Position numbers and translations under genes: made by a program. Shown in pieces: positions 33,359 through 41,560 of a DNA stretch of 44,400 nt; the first letter of the stretch is position 1, and every line of letters starts with the position of its first letter. Source of the DNA: a virus. The DNA lies in the IMG/VR virus record IMGVR_UViG_3300050010_000071, positions 1 to 44,400 of that record, one strand, 5' to 3'. A model generated the notes under the pieces. The model searched no databases and was not told the DNA's origin. It was given only the letters and a program-made list of their open reading frames with translations.

Positions 33359-34150
33359 ATGGTTCAACCGATTTCCGACGCCGCCATCGACCTGATCAAA
33401 TCCTTCGAAGGCTGCCCGCCTCACCCGGAATGGCCCGGCTGCGGGAGCGGCGTCACCCTGGGTTACGGCTGTGACATCGGGGCCGACCCTCGCAGTCTGT
33501 CGGCATGGACTGGCCTGCTGTCACCTGGCGACTTGATGCGGCTTGAGGCGGTCAAAGGCATGACCGGTCAAGCCGCCCGCAACGCCCTGGCTTCGGTCAA
33601 AGACATTGCGATTCGTGCCGAAGATGCCGAGACGGTATTCGTTAATTACACCCTCCCAGAGGAAAACAAGACTACCTTAAAGGCGTTCCCCGGCTCGGAC
33701 AAGCTGCCCCCCGACAGTCTGGGAGCCCTAGTTTCGCTGGTTTACAACCGTGGAACGAGCATGGAAGGCGAGCGACGCACCGAAATGAAGGCAGCCCGAA
33801 CCGCAGTTGCCGCCGGTCCCGACCAGTGGCCCGAGGTCGTCGTTCAAATCGCCAAGATGGTTCGGTTGTGGCCGGGCAAGCCGACCGCGTCCAACCTGAG
33901 TGGCCGACGACTGGCCGAAGCGGCGCTGTTCGCCCGCGGCCTGCGGGGCATCGGGCTGTTGCCCGGAGCGTTGATCAAGGGCGACCGGGGCGACGCGGTG
34001 AAGCCGTTGCAGACCGCTCTGAAGCTGAAAGCCGACGGCATCTTCGGCACCGGAACCATGGTCTCGGTCTGGACCCACCAGGTCGACACGATGTTGCCGC
34101 CGACTGGCGTCGCCGACGTCGCAACCTTGCACCAGGTCAGATTGTCATAA
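33359..34150 (+). CDS. Endolysin: lysozyme-like domain plus peptidoglycan-binding domain
   Basis: 263 aa. The N-terminal muramidase-like region has Glu17 in DLIKSFEGCP and Asp39 in VTLGYGCDIG, in the spacing of T4-type lysozymes, and LGALVSLVYNRGTSMEG further on. The C-terminal 60 residues contain GDRGDAVKPLQTALKLKADG and IFGTGTMVSVW, a peptidoglycan-binding type 1 repeat. No signal peptide is visible, so release should depend on a holin. The start at 33359 fits the beginning of the conserved domain. Confidence 0.88.
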   Translation: MVQPISDAAIDLIKSFEGCPPHPEWPGCGSGVTLGYGCDIGADPRSLSAWTGLLSPGDLMRLEAVKGMTGQAARNALASVKDIAIRAEDAETVFVNYTLPEENKTTLKAFPGSDKLPPDSLGALVSLVYNRGTSMEGERRTEMKAARTAVAAGPDQWPEVVVQIAKMVRLWPGKPTASNLSGRRLAEAALFARGLRGIGLLPGALIKGDRGDAVKPLQTALKLKADGIFGTGTMVSVWTHQVDTMLPPTGVADVATLHQVRLS

Positions 34151-34213
34151 ACTTCAAGCCACTTTCCGAGTTCACCCCAGGGCCGCCAGCGAGCGGCCAC
34201 CCAAGGAGGCACC

Positions 34214-34702
34214 ATGTCAACGATCTTCGCTTACCTCATCTCCCGTCTCTCCGAGCCCACCACCCGCGCGGCCTTAGCCTCGTGGCTCACCGCCACGGTC
34301 GGGGCGGTGGTCTCTGGCGGTGATTACGTCACCATCGCTCTGGTGTCCGTATCGGCCCTCGGGGGTATCCTGTGCCCAGAGGCCAAGCCCGCCCTCGATG
34401 CCCTGGATATTGTGGTCACAAAGGCGCGGGGGTCTGTCCCCCCATCTGTCCCCCCATCTGGCGGTGCGGCTGCTTCGGTGGCTGCTTCCCTGGTGATCGG
34501 CGTCGGACTCGCCCTGTCCGCCTGCACCCCGGCGGAGCAGTCGGCCGTGGTGACGGCAGCCTGTGCGGCGGATCAGGCCGCTCACCCGGAAATCCTAGCA
34601 GCGGCAACGGCAGCTGGCGGGGTGCCGGGTGCGGTGGCCGATGAAGCGGCCTATGCTGGTCTGTCGGCCGCGTGCGCTGCGGCGCTGAAGGCCGGGCCGT
34701 GA
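34214..34702 (+). CDS. Holin-like protein fused to a lipoprotein-like C-terminus
   Basis: 162 aa with AAGGAGG upstream. The N-terminal part has hydrophobic segments (LASWLTATVGAVVSGG and YVTIALVSVSALGGILC), as in small holins. A Pro-rich linker follows. Then comes VAASLVIGVGLALSACTPAE, a textbook lipobox (Leu101-Ser-Ala-Cys104) with a hydrophobic h-region, but placed inside the protein. The rest is Ala-rich. Either two functions (holin and outer-membrane spanin-like lipoprotein) are fused, or the lipoprotein is also made from the in-frame GTG at about 34478. It follows the endolysin. Confidence 0.6.
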   Translation: MSTIFAYLISRLSEPTTRAALASWLTATVGAVVSGGDYVTIALVSVSALGGILCPEAKPALDALDIVVTKARGSVPPSVPPSGGAAASVAASLVIGVGLALSACTPAEQSAVVTAACAADQAAHPEILAAATAAGGVPGAVADEAAYAGLSAACAAALKAGP

Positions 34703-34760
34703 TTCGCTGAGGACTACGCACTCCCGGACGGCAAATCCGGGCAGAGGAAAATCCAGCGAT

Positions 34761-34792
34761 AAAAGCCGCTCCGGGAAACCGGAGCGGCTTTT
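34761..34792. terminator. Bidirectional terminator at the end of the late operon
   Basis: A perfect 14-bp stem, AAAAGCCGCTCCGG (34761-34774), with loop GAAA and its exact complement (34779-34792), followed by T on the plus strand and by A-derived T on the minus strand. It separates the convergent late (+) and early (-) gene blocks. Confidence 0.92.
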
Positions 34793-34801
34793 TGATCACT
34801 C

Positions 34802-35092
34802 TCACTTCAACAGCTTTTCGAAATATGCGTCTGTGCATTGCTCGCAGACCTCGAAACCGAACCGATTGTGCTCACATCGGTTGTTCTTGGACTGCCCATA
34901 GGGGCCACTCGTCTCCTGGATGCCTTCATCCAAGTATTTCTTGATGCCGGCGGTTAGGCGTGCGACTTCGGCATCCAGGCGGTCGATCTCGTCGGCAGCT
35001 TCGAGCATCAATGATGAAGGCCAACCGATCGGCGCGTCCGCTGGTTCTGCGTGGTGTCGAAGGCGTTTTGTGATGCTCATGTCACCGCTCAT
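34802..35092 (-). CDS. Small phage protein with coiled coil and zinc-like cysteines, 96 aa
   Basis: The first part, ITKRLRHHAEPADAP then MLEAADEIDRLDAEVARLTA, is the common pattern of small phage early proteins (an amphipathic helix with EAADEIxRL). The C-terminus has CEHNRFGFEVCEQC, possibly metal-binding. A second ATG at 35080 is an equally good start. It is the last gene of the minus-strand operon before the terminator. Confidence 0.65.
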   Translation of the reverse strand: MSGDMSITKRLRHHAEPADAPIGWPSSLMLEAADEIDRLDAEVARLTAGIKKYLDEGIQETSGPYGQSKNNRCEHNRFGFEVCEQCTDAYFEKLLK

Positions 35093-35186
35093 TTCTTAGC
35101 CAGGGTTGATCTACCAAAGCCCGAAGGAATATCCCTCGGGCGCCATTGACATCACGGTTAAGCACAACGCCGCCTGACCGGATGGT

Positions 35187-35816
35187 TTAATTAACGAACT
35201 TGTAGTCGTCATCACGCTCAAGCTGCTTGCGACACGGCGGAACCCACATGAGGCGCGGATGTGCGGGTTTTGTCTTCTTTTCCCAAACAAGCCAAGCATA
35301 GCCAGTTGCTGTCGATGCATTTCGATCCAACCGCCCTTTTACCATGGGGACTCGCTCAGTGAATTGAGCAAACTTGGTCGGTGGCATCCGTTCGAATAGA
35401 TTACGGTACCGGCCAACACTTTCGATAAATACCGTCCGAGCTAAAATTGCCACTCCTTCCCGAGCGACCTTGAGCGCACGAATTGTGAATTCCTCGCTTA
35501 GACGGAATGGTGGATTTGTGATAACCCAATCAACGGAGTTTGTTTCAAACGGATGTGTAATAAAATCTCTTACTGGTCCATATCCGTAGTTGAATGCATC
35601 TGAGCACATAACTGTCCCGAAATATTCCTTGATAACCCGCGCCATATGTCCAGCACCACAGGCTGGTTCAAGGCATACCTTCTTGGACAGCTCTTGCTGA
35701 TTATCCAGAATATACTCGATTAAAGCGCGGGTCGCCCATGGAGGTGTCGGAAAATAGTCCGGGCTATTTTTCGCCTCGGTTCGCTGTGCCATAACGGCAT
35801 GAGAAGTGTTTTGCAT
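35187..35816 (-). CDS. DNA adenine methyltransferase-like protein
   Basis: The 209-aa protein has SAM-binding motif I CLEPACGAGHMARVI and catalytic motif IV WVITNPPFRLSEEF, the NPPF form of N6-adenine methylases. It starts with SPDYFPTPPWATRALIEY, common in phage methylases. There is no restriction partner next to it, so it probably guards phage DNA. The gene is more AT-rich than its neighbours, suggesting transfer. An alternative start is Met9. Confidence 0.82.
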   Translation of the reverse strand: MQNTSHAVMAQRTEAKNSPDYFPTPPWATRALIEYILDNQQELSKKVCLEPACGAGHMARVIKEYFGTVMCSDAFNYGYGPVRDFITHPFETNSVDWVITNPPFRLSEEFTIRALKVAREGVAILARTVFIESVGRYRNLFERMPPTKFAQFTERVPMVKGRLDRNASTATGYAWLVWEKKTKPAHPRLMWVPPCRKQLERDDDYKFVN

Positions 35817-35860
35817 CGCGTCCCCCGCAAATGAAGTGGAGTTAAATCCGTGAGGTGGAG

Positions 35861-35880
35861 GCCGGGGATTTCTCCCCGGC
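35861..35880. other. Perfect 8-bp hairpin upstream of the methylase gene
   Basis: GCCGGGGA (35861-35868), loop TTTC and TCCCCGGC (35873-35880). There is no T-run on either side, so it is not a standard terminator. It sits in the 92-bp gap before the methylase gene and could be a regulator site or a leader structure. Confidence 0.55.
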
Positions 35881-35908
35881 TGTAGTTGGTGGTCAGACGG
35901 TTGCGACC

Positions 35909-36451
35909 CTAAAACAGCACTTCGTCGTTGGCCGGAGCAGGCTTAACCACCTCAACCAATAGCCGCTCGCCGGCTGCGACGTCTCCGGCAAACTGATCCA
36001 TCTCCCCGGCCGGCTCTTCCATGGTCGCGTTGGCGGCTGCCAGCGCATGCTCAGCCTCGGCCTTGGCGTGGTCCCATCCGGCCTGCATGTGCGGCAGTTG
36101 CCGCCGGCCGCCGGTCAACGCATCCCGAGCAACCCCATCGCGATAGGCGTCCTGTCCGGCGGCCACCCACTCGGGGACCAAACTCTGTCGCTCGCGGGGC
36201 TCGGGCGTCGGGTCGGGCGCGGCTACCGGTGGCGTGGTTGCGATCGGCCCGCATTCCGGCAGCCCCAGTTCGCTGGCCCGGATGATCGCGTCTTCCTCGG
36301 ACAGCCGTTCGACAAGGGCGTCAAAAATGTCAGGCGCTTCGGCCCGGTGGATGGTGGTGACGATTACACCGGCCGATCGGATATGCCGGCGGGATATCTC
36401 GGCGAGCGCGGTCAGTGCGCGTGGGGATAGGGTCAGGGTGATGTCGGTCAT
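35909..36451 (-). CDS. Hypothetical early protein, 180 aa
   Basis: The N-terminus is ordered (ITLTLSPRALTALAEISRRH). The centre is Pro-rich (APDPTPEPRERQ) and the C-terminus is helical and acidic. Function not recognised. It follows the 129-aa gene after 3 bp, so the two are probably co-translated. Confidence 0.65.
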   Translation of the reverse strand: MTDITLTLSPRALTALAEISRRHIRSAGVIVTTIHRAEAPDIFDALVERLSEEDAIIRASELGLPECGPIATTPPVAAPDPTPEPRERQSLVPEWVAAGQDAYRDGVARDALTGGRRQLPHMQAGWDHAKAEAEHALAAANATMEEPAGEMDQFAGDVAAGERLLVEVVKPAPANDEVLF

Positions 36452-36454
36452 TGT

Positions 36455-36844
36455 TTATTCTCCAGCACCGGATTTTGAACGGGTTGCTTCACGCACCGGG
36501 CCGAACGCCGCGAAAAAATCAATTTTCGCGTCCCGCTCGGGCGCCAGAATCGTCTGTAATTCGATCGCGGCGCATTGGTTCAATTCGACCAGGCGCCGCT
36601 CATGCTCGGCGATCGTGGCCCTGATGACGCTAACCGCCAGCGTGAGCGGGACGTCCAAAATGCGCTCGCCGTTCGACCCACTTGGGATGCCCATGGTAAC
36701 GCGCCGCAACGTCCGGAAATCGTCATGGAAGGAACGCGGCTTTTCCTCGATGCTCTTCTCGATATCGGCCAGCAGCTTCTTCCCGACCGCGATGTCGTGG
36801 TGGCTGATAAGAATGCCGTGGGCGGTTTTTTCGGTGATAGGCAT
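36455..36844 (-). CDS. Hypothetical early protein, 129 aa; ribosome-binding site from IS end
   Basis: I chose the ATG at 36844 because it has AGGAG about 9 bases upstream. The frame runs further up to 36880, but that lies in the IS element. Contains ILISHHDIAVGKKLLADIEK and IRATIAEHERRLVELNQCAA, both helical. Function not recognised. The ribosome-binding site appears to be part of the right end of IS element C, so the insertion replaced the native leader. Confidence 0.6.
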   Translation of the reverse strand: MPITEKTAHGILISHHDIAVGKKLLADIEKSIEEKPRSFHDDFRTLRRVTMGIPSGSNGERILDVPLTLAVSVIRATIAEHERRLVELNQCAAIELQTILAPERDAKIDFFAAFGPVREATRSKSGAGE

Positions 36845-36876
36845 TGTGACTACTCCTGGCACTAAAGGGCCGAGAT

Positions 36877-38076
36877 TCACGCCTTGCGGCGCTGCTGTTT
36901 CTGCTTCCGACCTGTAGCACGGTTCGATTCGCAGACCATCCCCGGAAGTCCTCCGGTTCCAAGCTGAAGGATATTGCAGGCAGCGTTCACGTCGGCGTTT
37001 TCAGTGTAGCCGCAAGAGCGGCACACGAACTCGGCCTGAGTGATGCGGTTGTCCGGATGGACAAAGCCGCAATGACTGCACCGCTGGCTGGTATAGGCTG
37101 GCGGGACGGCAATAACGGTTGAGCCGTACCAGACCGACTTATATTCCAGCATTTGCCTGATTTGCGAAGGTGCCACGTCGAGCATGCTGCGGTTCAGCCC
37201 GGACTTGGCCCGGACATTCCGTCCCGGCTCTTCGACCGTGCCCGCCGCACTCGCCGTCATGTTGCGCACCTTCAAGTTTTCAACGAAGATGACGCCGTGG
37301 CTTTTGGCGATCCTCGTGGTTGCCTTATGGGCAGCGTCTTTCCGACGCCGCGCCAGTCTCGCCTGATACCGGGCGACGGCCACCTGAGCCTTGCGCCGGT
37401 TTCGTGATCCCTTTGTCCGCCGGGCAACCCGCTGTTGCAGGGTGCCGAGGCGCCGCCGTTCCGTCTCCGTCGTGCGGGGAAGCATGATGATCTCGCCGGT
37501 AGACAGGGCCATCGGCTTGGCAACACCAAGGTCGATCCCGACCGCAGCGCCCGTCACCGGGACCGGGTCGGCGGCCTCAACCTCGCACTGGATCGAGACG
37601 AACCAAGCATCCGCCGTGCGGGAGACCGTCGCCGTCTTGGGCGTGCCCTGAACAGGACGATGCTGCACCCAACTGACCCATCCCGCCTTGGGCAGGAAGA
37701 TGCGCTCCGACGCAATCTTGAACTGCTTCGGATCGGGATAGCGGAAGCTGTCCCGGTCGCCGCGCTTGCGGAACTGGGGATAGGCCGCCCGACCTTCGAA
37801 GAAGTTCTTGAACGCCTTGTCGAGATCGACAATCGCCTGCTGCAACGGATGGTTCGGCACGTCGCGCAGAAACGGCACTTCGTCCTTCAGTGCCGGCAAC
37901 TCTTTAATCTGGTCGTAGCTGGTCAGCCGAAGCGGCTTGCTCCGATGCCAGTTGAGCTTCCGCTGGTCCAGGGCGAGGTTGTAGACGAGCCGGCAACCCC
38001 CGACCGTTTGCCGAAACAGGATTTCCTGTTCGGGGGTTGGGTACACGCGATAGCGGTATGCCTTGAGCGTCTTCAT
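36877..38076 (-). CDS. tnpB: TnpB RNA-guided nuclease of IS element C
   Basis: 399 aa, full length. The RuvC residues are present: Asp182 in GIDLGVAKP, Glu266 in FVENLKVRNM and Asp362 in NADVNAACN. Zinc-finger cysteines are at 333, 336, 352 and 355. I chose the ATG at 38076 because the protein then starts MKTLKAYRYRVYPTPEQE, as usual in the family. It belongs to a different TnpB branch from the one in element B, judging from low identity outside the motifs. The product should be active if expressed. Confidence 0.93.
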   Translation of the reverse strand: MKTLKAYRYRVYPTPEQEILFRQTVGGCRLVYNLALDQRKLNWHRSKPLRLTSYDQIKELPALKDEVPFLRDVPNHPLQQAIVDLDKAFKNFFEGRAAYPQFRKRGDRDSFRYPDPKQFKIASERIFLPKAGWVSWVQHRPVQGTPKTATVSRTADAWFVSIQCEVEAADPVPVTGAAVGIDLGVAKPMALSTGEIIMLPRTTETERRRLGTLQQRVARRTKGSRNRRKAQVAVARYQARLARRRKDAAHKATTRIAKSHGVIFVENLKVRNMTASAAGTVEEPGRNVRAKSGLNRSMLDVAPSQIRQMLEYKSVWYGSTVIAVPPAYTSQRCSHCGFVHPDNRITQAEFVCRSCGYTENADVNAACNILQLGTGGLPGMVCESNRATGRKQKQQRRKA

Positions 38077-38116
38077 GGGTTGTAGTATAGTCGGTCTAAC
38101 GACAGGAGTCAAGCCC

Positions 38117-38599
38117 ATGGAATTAGAATATCGGCGGGGTCGCAGCGTGGTAAGCGCCCTGCATGTTCATTTGGTATTCGTCACCAAGTACCGGCGTGGC
38201 GTCCTAACTGACCGTGCGCACGCGGTCCTGAACGACGCCTTTCGCGGCGTCTGCGCCGAGTTCAACTCCGTCCTGAAAGAGGCCAACGGCGAGGATGACC
38301 ACGTTCACCTGCTGATCGAGTACCCGCCGACCGTCCAACTTTCCAAGATGGTGAACAGCCTCAAAGGCGTCTCAAGCCGACTTCTACGAAAACACAAGTT
38401 TCCGGAAGTGACCAAGAAGCTCTGGGGTGGGCACCTCTGGTCGCCAAGCTACTTCGCCGCGTCCTGTGGCGGCGCGCCTCTGAGCGTGATCGCTCAGTAC
38501 GTCGCCCAACAGCGGGACGAGACGACGGAGACTGGTCGCAAGAAACGCTCAGACACCGTTAGAGGGCCGCGCAAGCGGAAGCAAACCGGACGCGACTAA
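38117..38599 (+). CDS. tnpA: IS200/IS605 Y1 transposase TnpA of element C
   Basis: 160 aa from ATG 38117. HUH histidines are His62 and His64 in DHVHLLIEYPP. The catalytic tyrosine is about Tyr128 in VIAQYVAQQ. LSKMVNSLKGVSSRLLRK is the standard middle part. A basic tail of about 30 residues (KKRSDTVRGPRKRKQ) extends beyond the usual end. It is transcribed away from tnpB out of a 40-bp shared upstream region. Confidence 0.92.
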   Translation: MELEYRRGRSVVSALHVHLVFVTKYRRGVLTDRAHAVLNDAFRGVCAEFNSVLKEANGEDDHVHLLIEYPPTVQLSKMVNSLKGVSSRLLRKHKFPEVTKKLWGGHLWSPSYFAASCGGAPLSVIAQYVAQQRDETTETGRKKRSDTVRGPRKRKQTGRD

Positions 38600-38629
38600 C
38601 CCGGCCCTGAACGACCGGGTTTGCGTCGC
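38592..38629. other. Long imperfect hairpin at the tnpA-side end of IS element C
   Basis: An inner stem AACCCGG (38598-38604) with CCGGGTT (38615-38621) and an outer stem GCGAC (38592-38596) with GTCGC (38625-38629). It overlaps the tnpA stop. It probably serves as the left-end structure for transposition and perhaps also as a terminator for tnpA. Confidence 0.6.
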
Positions 38630-38640
38630 TAAAATTTGGA

Positions 38641-38871
38641 TCAGTTCTCCGGGCGGCCGAACGCGCCGCAGTAGCCAGCGAGCGGGATGTGCCTGGTGAA
38701 TCGCCATGCCATGCAATCGGAGGCGACGCACTTATTCCATGGAAGGCCAGTTATTCCACCGTCATTCCACGGTTCTCCACAGCGGTTCGCCACCGGCATT
38801 CCAACATCGTCTTCCGTCACATGCCGGGCATTCGGGCACCACTTCGTCTTGGCCTGCTCTTCGGTCATCAT
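38641..38871 (-). CDS. Cysteine-rich small phage protein, 76 aa
   Basis: Pattern MTEEQAKTKWCPNARH, then NKCVASDCMAWRF and GYCGAFGRPEN. This is a common small phage early protein with paired cysteines, probably zinc-binding; its role is unknown to me. Two adjacent ATGs (38871, 38868). Its stop lies at the edge of IS element C. Confidence 0.75.
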   Translation of the reverse strand: MMTEEQAKTKWCPNARHVTEDDVGMPVANRCGEPWNDGGITGLPWNKCVASDCMAWRFTRHIPLAGYCGAFGRPEN

Positions 38872-38882
38872 TGTTCGATGTC

Positions 38883-39893
38883 CTATCCTTGGTTATGGGC
38901 GGTCGCCGGGTATCCGTCCGGGTCGGTCGAAACAGAGGTTGGCATCTGGAATGGCGCGCCCCCGGCGTCGGAATCGTCATCATTCCCTTCGCCACGCCGG
39001 AGCGCTTCGGCGTCATCGTCAGCCGCTTTGGCGATAGACTGGAAATTCGCCATCATCGGTTTCAGGTGGTCGCGATGGCCGGGCGCCGCGGCCTTCCACC
39101 ATGCGCGAAATGCGTCGGTGCCGCGTTCAGCCACCTCGCGCGCCTCAATCTCGATATGCCGGTCTCCGGCCGTCTTGAACTCACCGCCGGAGACCCACGA
39201 TGCCAATTTTTGACCCATCGCCTCATTCATCAGTTCGGTGGCGAATGCCGGCCGCAGTGATCCGGGGCATTTACCGGCGGGGGCAGCGATGGTGAACCGT
39301 CCGTCACCGAGCATCTGCGCCATAATCGTCATGTCATAGCGAAGCGTCTTTTCCTGAACTGGAACGACGGGGCCAAGGGTCAACTTCTTGCGTCCATCAA
39401 CGTACTCTTCAATGAGCGGCTGTTTGGCCCGGCTGCACAGGATGATGTGCATATCGGAAGACAACATACGGCGGGTCATCTTACCAAGACGGCGCTTGGG
39501 CTTCGCCCACTTCGCCATATCGTTCTTCTCGGTCGCGGCCTCGACCATATCGAGGACACCGCCCTCGGCAAACCAGGCGTGCGACACGCTGTCGATCACC
39601 AATACATTGACGCCGTGCTCCTCAATTTCGTTCAGCGCCTCGATGTACCGTTCGGGCGTGAACGGCGGCGTGAGCGCGCCATACAGATACCCACCCGCGA
39701 TCAGATCGACATAGGCCCGGCCGCGCTGACCGCCTTCCGTGTCCAGCATCATGCGCTTGGCCGGGTTCGGCTCAATGCCGGCGGCCAGCTTGAGGGCGGA
39801 CAGCGTCTTTCCGGTCTCGCTCAGGCCATAGAGGCTGATCAACAGCTTCATCCCCGACCTGGAAACCGGCTCTATTTGAAGTATTCCCATCAC
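38883..39893 (-). CDS. Sak4-like phage ATPase (AAA_24)
   Basis: The 336-aa protein has Walker A GLSETGKT (residues 23-30), a following MMLDTEGGQRGRAY, Walker B VLVIDSVSHAW and a sensor-like DMHIILCSRAKQPLIEE. These are features of the RecA-like Sak4/AAA_24 phage proteins that work in single-strand annealing recombination. The C-terminus is acidic and looks disordered, often a site of SSB-type interaction. It overlaps the nuclease gene upstream (ATGA), which supports joint action on DNA ends. Confidence 0.82.
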   Translation of the reverse strand: MMGILQIEPVSRSGMKLLISLYGLSETGKTLSALKLAAGIEPNPAKRMMLDTEGGQRGRAYVDLIAGGYLYGALTPPFTPERYIEALNEIEEHGVNVLVIDSVSHAWFAEGGVLDMVEAATEKNDMAKWAKPKRRLGKMTRRMLSSDMHIILCSRAKQPLIEEYVDGRKKLTLGPVVPVQEKTLRYDMTIMAQMLGDGRFTIAAPAGKCPGSLRPAFATELMNEAMGQKLASWVSGGEFKTAGDRHIEIEAREVAERGTDAFRAWWKAAAPGHRDHLKPMMANFQSIAKAADDDAEALRRGEGNDDDSDAGGAPFQMPTSVSTDPDGYPATAHNQG

Positions 39894-40876
39894 GCACCTC
39901 CCACAGCGGCATCATGCGCCGCGTCAATCTTCATCCGCGCCCAGGTCGGCATGGAAACCACGGTGGCCCGGCGCGGGTGGCTCCGGAACGACGGCCAGAT
40001 GGCAGACTTCATGCACTCGGCGAACTTCTGCGTGGCGAACAGCCATTGGTTCCGGCCGGTTTCCAGGTCGTTCGGGTCAACCTCGAACGCCCGCGCGAGG
40101 AACGGAAATTTGGTCATCTGGCAGACATAGAGGTAAAGATCGGGATGGCGTCCGATCGCCATTTCACCGGCCCGGAGATAGTGGGCGCCCCGGATGTGGT
40201 GACCTCGGTCATTGATCTGCCGGGAGAAGAAATCAGTCGTCACGTCGGCGGTGGCCTTGTAGTCGATCATGAGCAGCCGGCCATCGGGCAGGGTATGCAT
40301 GTAATCGACGCGGGCCTTGCACCAGATACCGTCGCGATCCGGCTCCTGCCAGAACATCGAGAACTCGGGCTGTCCGCCATCGAATACGCCGTCGAGTACC
40401 TCGTCCACCGTGCGGAACGGGACGCCGGGGAGTTGGTTGCGGAGCGCAAGGCGCATCTGGAGAATGCGGTCGTGTTCGTCTTGCTTCATGGGCACGATGC
40501 CAGCGGCGCGGGCGGCGGCGACCTGGGACTTTGCGTCTTCGCAAACCCACCCCTCGGACCAATCGCCCTTTTTAGTGAATCCGCCCGCGATGACCTTGAC
40601 GGCGGTCTCGAACCGGGCCGGCTCCAGTAGCGCCATGTGGGCGCCGGTGCCCATGCGCATGGCGTCCGTCTCGCGCTCGGGGCGATTGGGATTGAGCGGG
40701 CTGTCCACCCAGGCAAGGGCTGGGCAACCGTCCGGGTCCGCCAGAGCCGCCGCCAACGATGCCGACAGGGCCGGGGTGGGGGTGATGCCGGGCGAGTGGT
40801 AGGTGGCGGGCGGGATGTCGGGATAGCCGCCAGGAACCGTAATGAGCGGCTGGCGGGTTTGGGCGGTATCAGGCAT
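39890..40876 (-). CDS. PD-(D/E)XK exonuclease, RecE-like (DUF3799)
   Basis: 328 aa from ATG 40876, preceded by GAGGAGAAGGGG. Contains MGTGAHMALLEPARF, FWQEPDRDGIWCKARVDYMH and LPDGRLLMIDYKATADVTTD (the D...DYK nuclease core), then a downstream LYLYVCQMTKFPFL. Such nucleases resect DNA ends so that the annealing ATPase next to them can pair strands. Together they form the phage recombination module. Confidence 0.82.
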   Translation of the reverse strand: MPDTAQTRQPLITVPGGYPDIPPATYHSPGITPTPALSASLAAALADPDGCPALAWVDSPLNPNRPERETDAMRMGTGAHMALLEPARFETAVKVIAGGFTKKGDWSEGWVCEDAKSQVAAARAAGIVPMKQDEHDRILQMRLALRNQLPGVPFRTVDEVLDGVFDGGQPEFSMFWQEPDRDGIWCKARVDYMHTLPDGRLLMIDYKATADVTTDFFSRQINDRGHHIRGAHYLRAGEMAIGRHPDLYLYVCQMTKFPFLARAFEVDPNDLETGRNQWLFATQKFAECMKSAIWPSFRSHPRRATVVSMPTWARMKIDAAHDAAVGGA

Positions 40877-41372
40877 GGAAATGCCCCTTCTCCTCGATCC
40901 GCCGCAGCGTGCGCCGCGCGGATTTGGTTGCGGACTTGTCGATTTGCTCCAGATCCTCAGCATTCGCCGGCTCGGACAGGATTGCGGCGTCGAGCAACTC
41001 ATATCCGTGGTCGAACGACGATCCGGCGTAGAGGACCAGCCGCTCGCTCTCCAGCAACTCGGTCAGTAAGCGCTGTGCGTGCCGATAGGCCGGAAGAACC
41101 CCCGTGCGGGCCTTGTTCTCCATCAGGTCTTTGGCGAGACGGCTGGATCGGCGCAGCAACTTATCGGCGGACTGGCGGTCACGGCCATCGAGTAATGCCT
41201 CGGCCGCAGCCAGGCCGAGATAGTGCATCGCCGGCCCGAGTTCGGTGTGGTCTTCGGCACGCTCGCACTCGCCGATCTCGACGCAATGAACAGCGATGCG
41301 GGACGCGACCTTGAGGAACAGTAGCGGGATTGCCGCGATCTCGACGCGGCGGCGGTCGGTGATGTAGGTCAT
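40869..41372 (-). CDS. Hypothetical early protein, 167 aa
   Basis: Start chosen at ATG 41372 (MTYITDRRRVEIAAIPLLFL). The protein is helical throughout, with AMHYLGLAAAEALLDGRDRQ and NAEDLEQIDKSATKSARRTL. No domain recognised. It overlaps the nuclease gene by 8 bp, so it is probably in the same operon. Confidence 0.65.
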   Translation of the reverse strand: MTYITDRRRVEIAAIPLLFLKVASRIAVHCVEIGECERAEDHTELGPAMHYLGLAAAEALLDGRDRQSADKLLRRSSRLAKDLMENKARTGVLPAYRHAQRLLTELLESERLVLYAGSSFDHGYELLDAAILSEPANAEDLEQIDKSATKSARRTLRRIEEKGHFHA

Positions 41373-41376
41373 CGTT

Positions 41377-41556
41377 TCAGCACTCCGCTTTTTCGTGAAT
41401 AACGAAAGAGTCGTATTCCGTCGGCGGCAACTGTTTTGACGGCACCACGGGGAACTCAAAGCTGCGCAGTTCTTCCGTAGACGCTTTATAGTTGGCTATC
41501 ACATGCCAAGATAAAGCCGCCCACCATTCCCATCCGGTGAAGTCTGGTTTGTGCAT
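41377..41556 (-). CDS. Hypothetical small protein, 59 aa
   Basis: ATG at 41556 with GGAGG upstream (about 41565-41569). Product begins MHKPDFTGWEWWAALSWHVI, Trp-rich at the start. No family recognised. It stands 4 bp before the 167-aa gene. Confidence 0.55.
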   Translation of the reverse strand: MHKPDFTGWEWWAALSWHVIANYKASTEELRSFEFPVVPSKQLPPTEYDSFVIHEKAEC

Positions 41557-41560
41557 GATG

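Larger units (their letters stand above)
36845..38635. mobile_element. IS200/IS605-family element C (divergent tnpB and tnpA)
   Basis: tnpB is on the minus strand and tnpA on the plus strand with a 40-bp gap, the arrangement of IS605 itself. The tnpB-side end shows TCTCGGCCC, TTTA and GTGCCAGGAG followed by TAGTCAC on the minus strand, much like the right end of element B. The tnpA-side end contains the hairpin at 38592-38629. The element fits exactly between two phage genes (ending at 38641 and starting at 36844). The ends are estimates. Confidence 0.75.
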
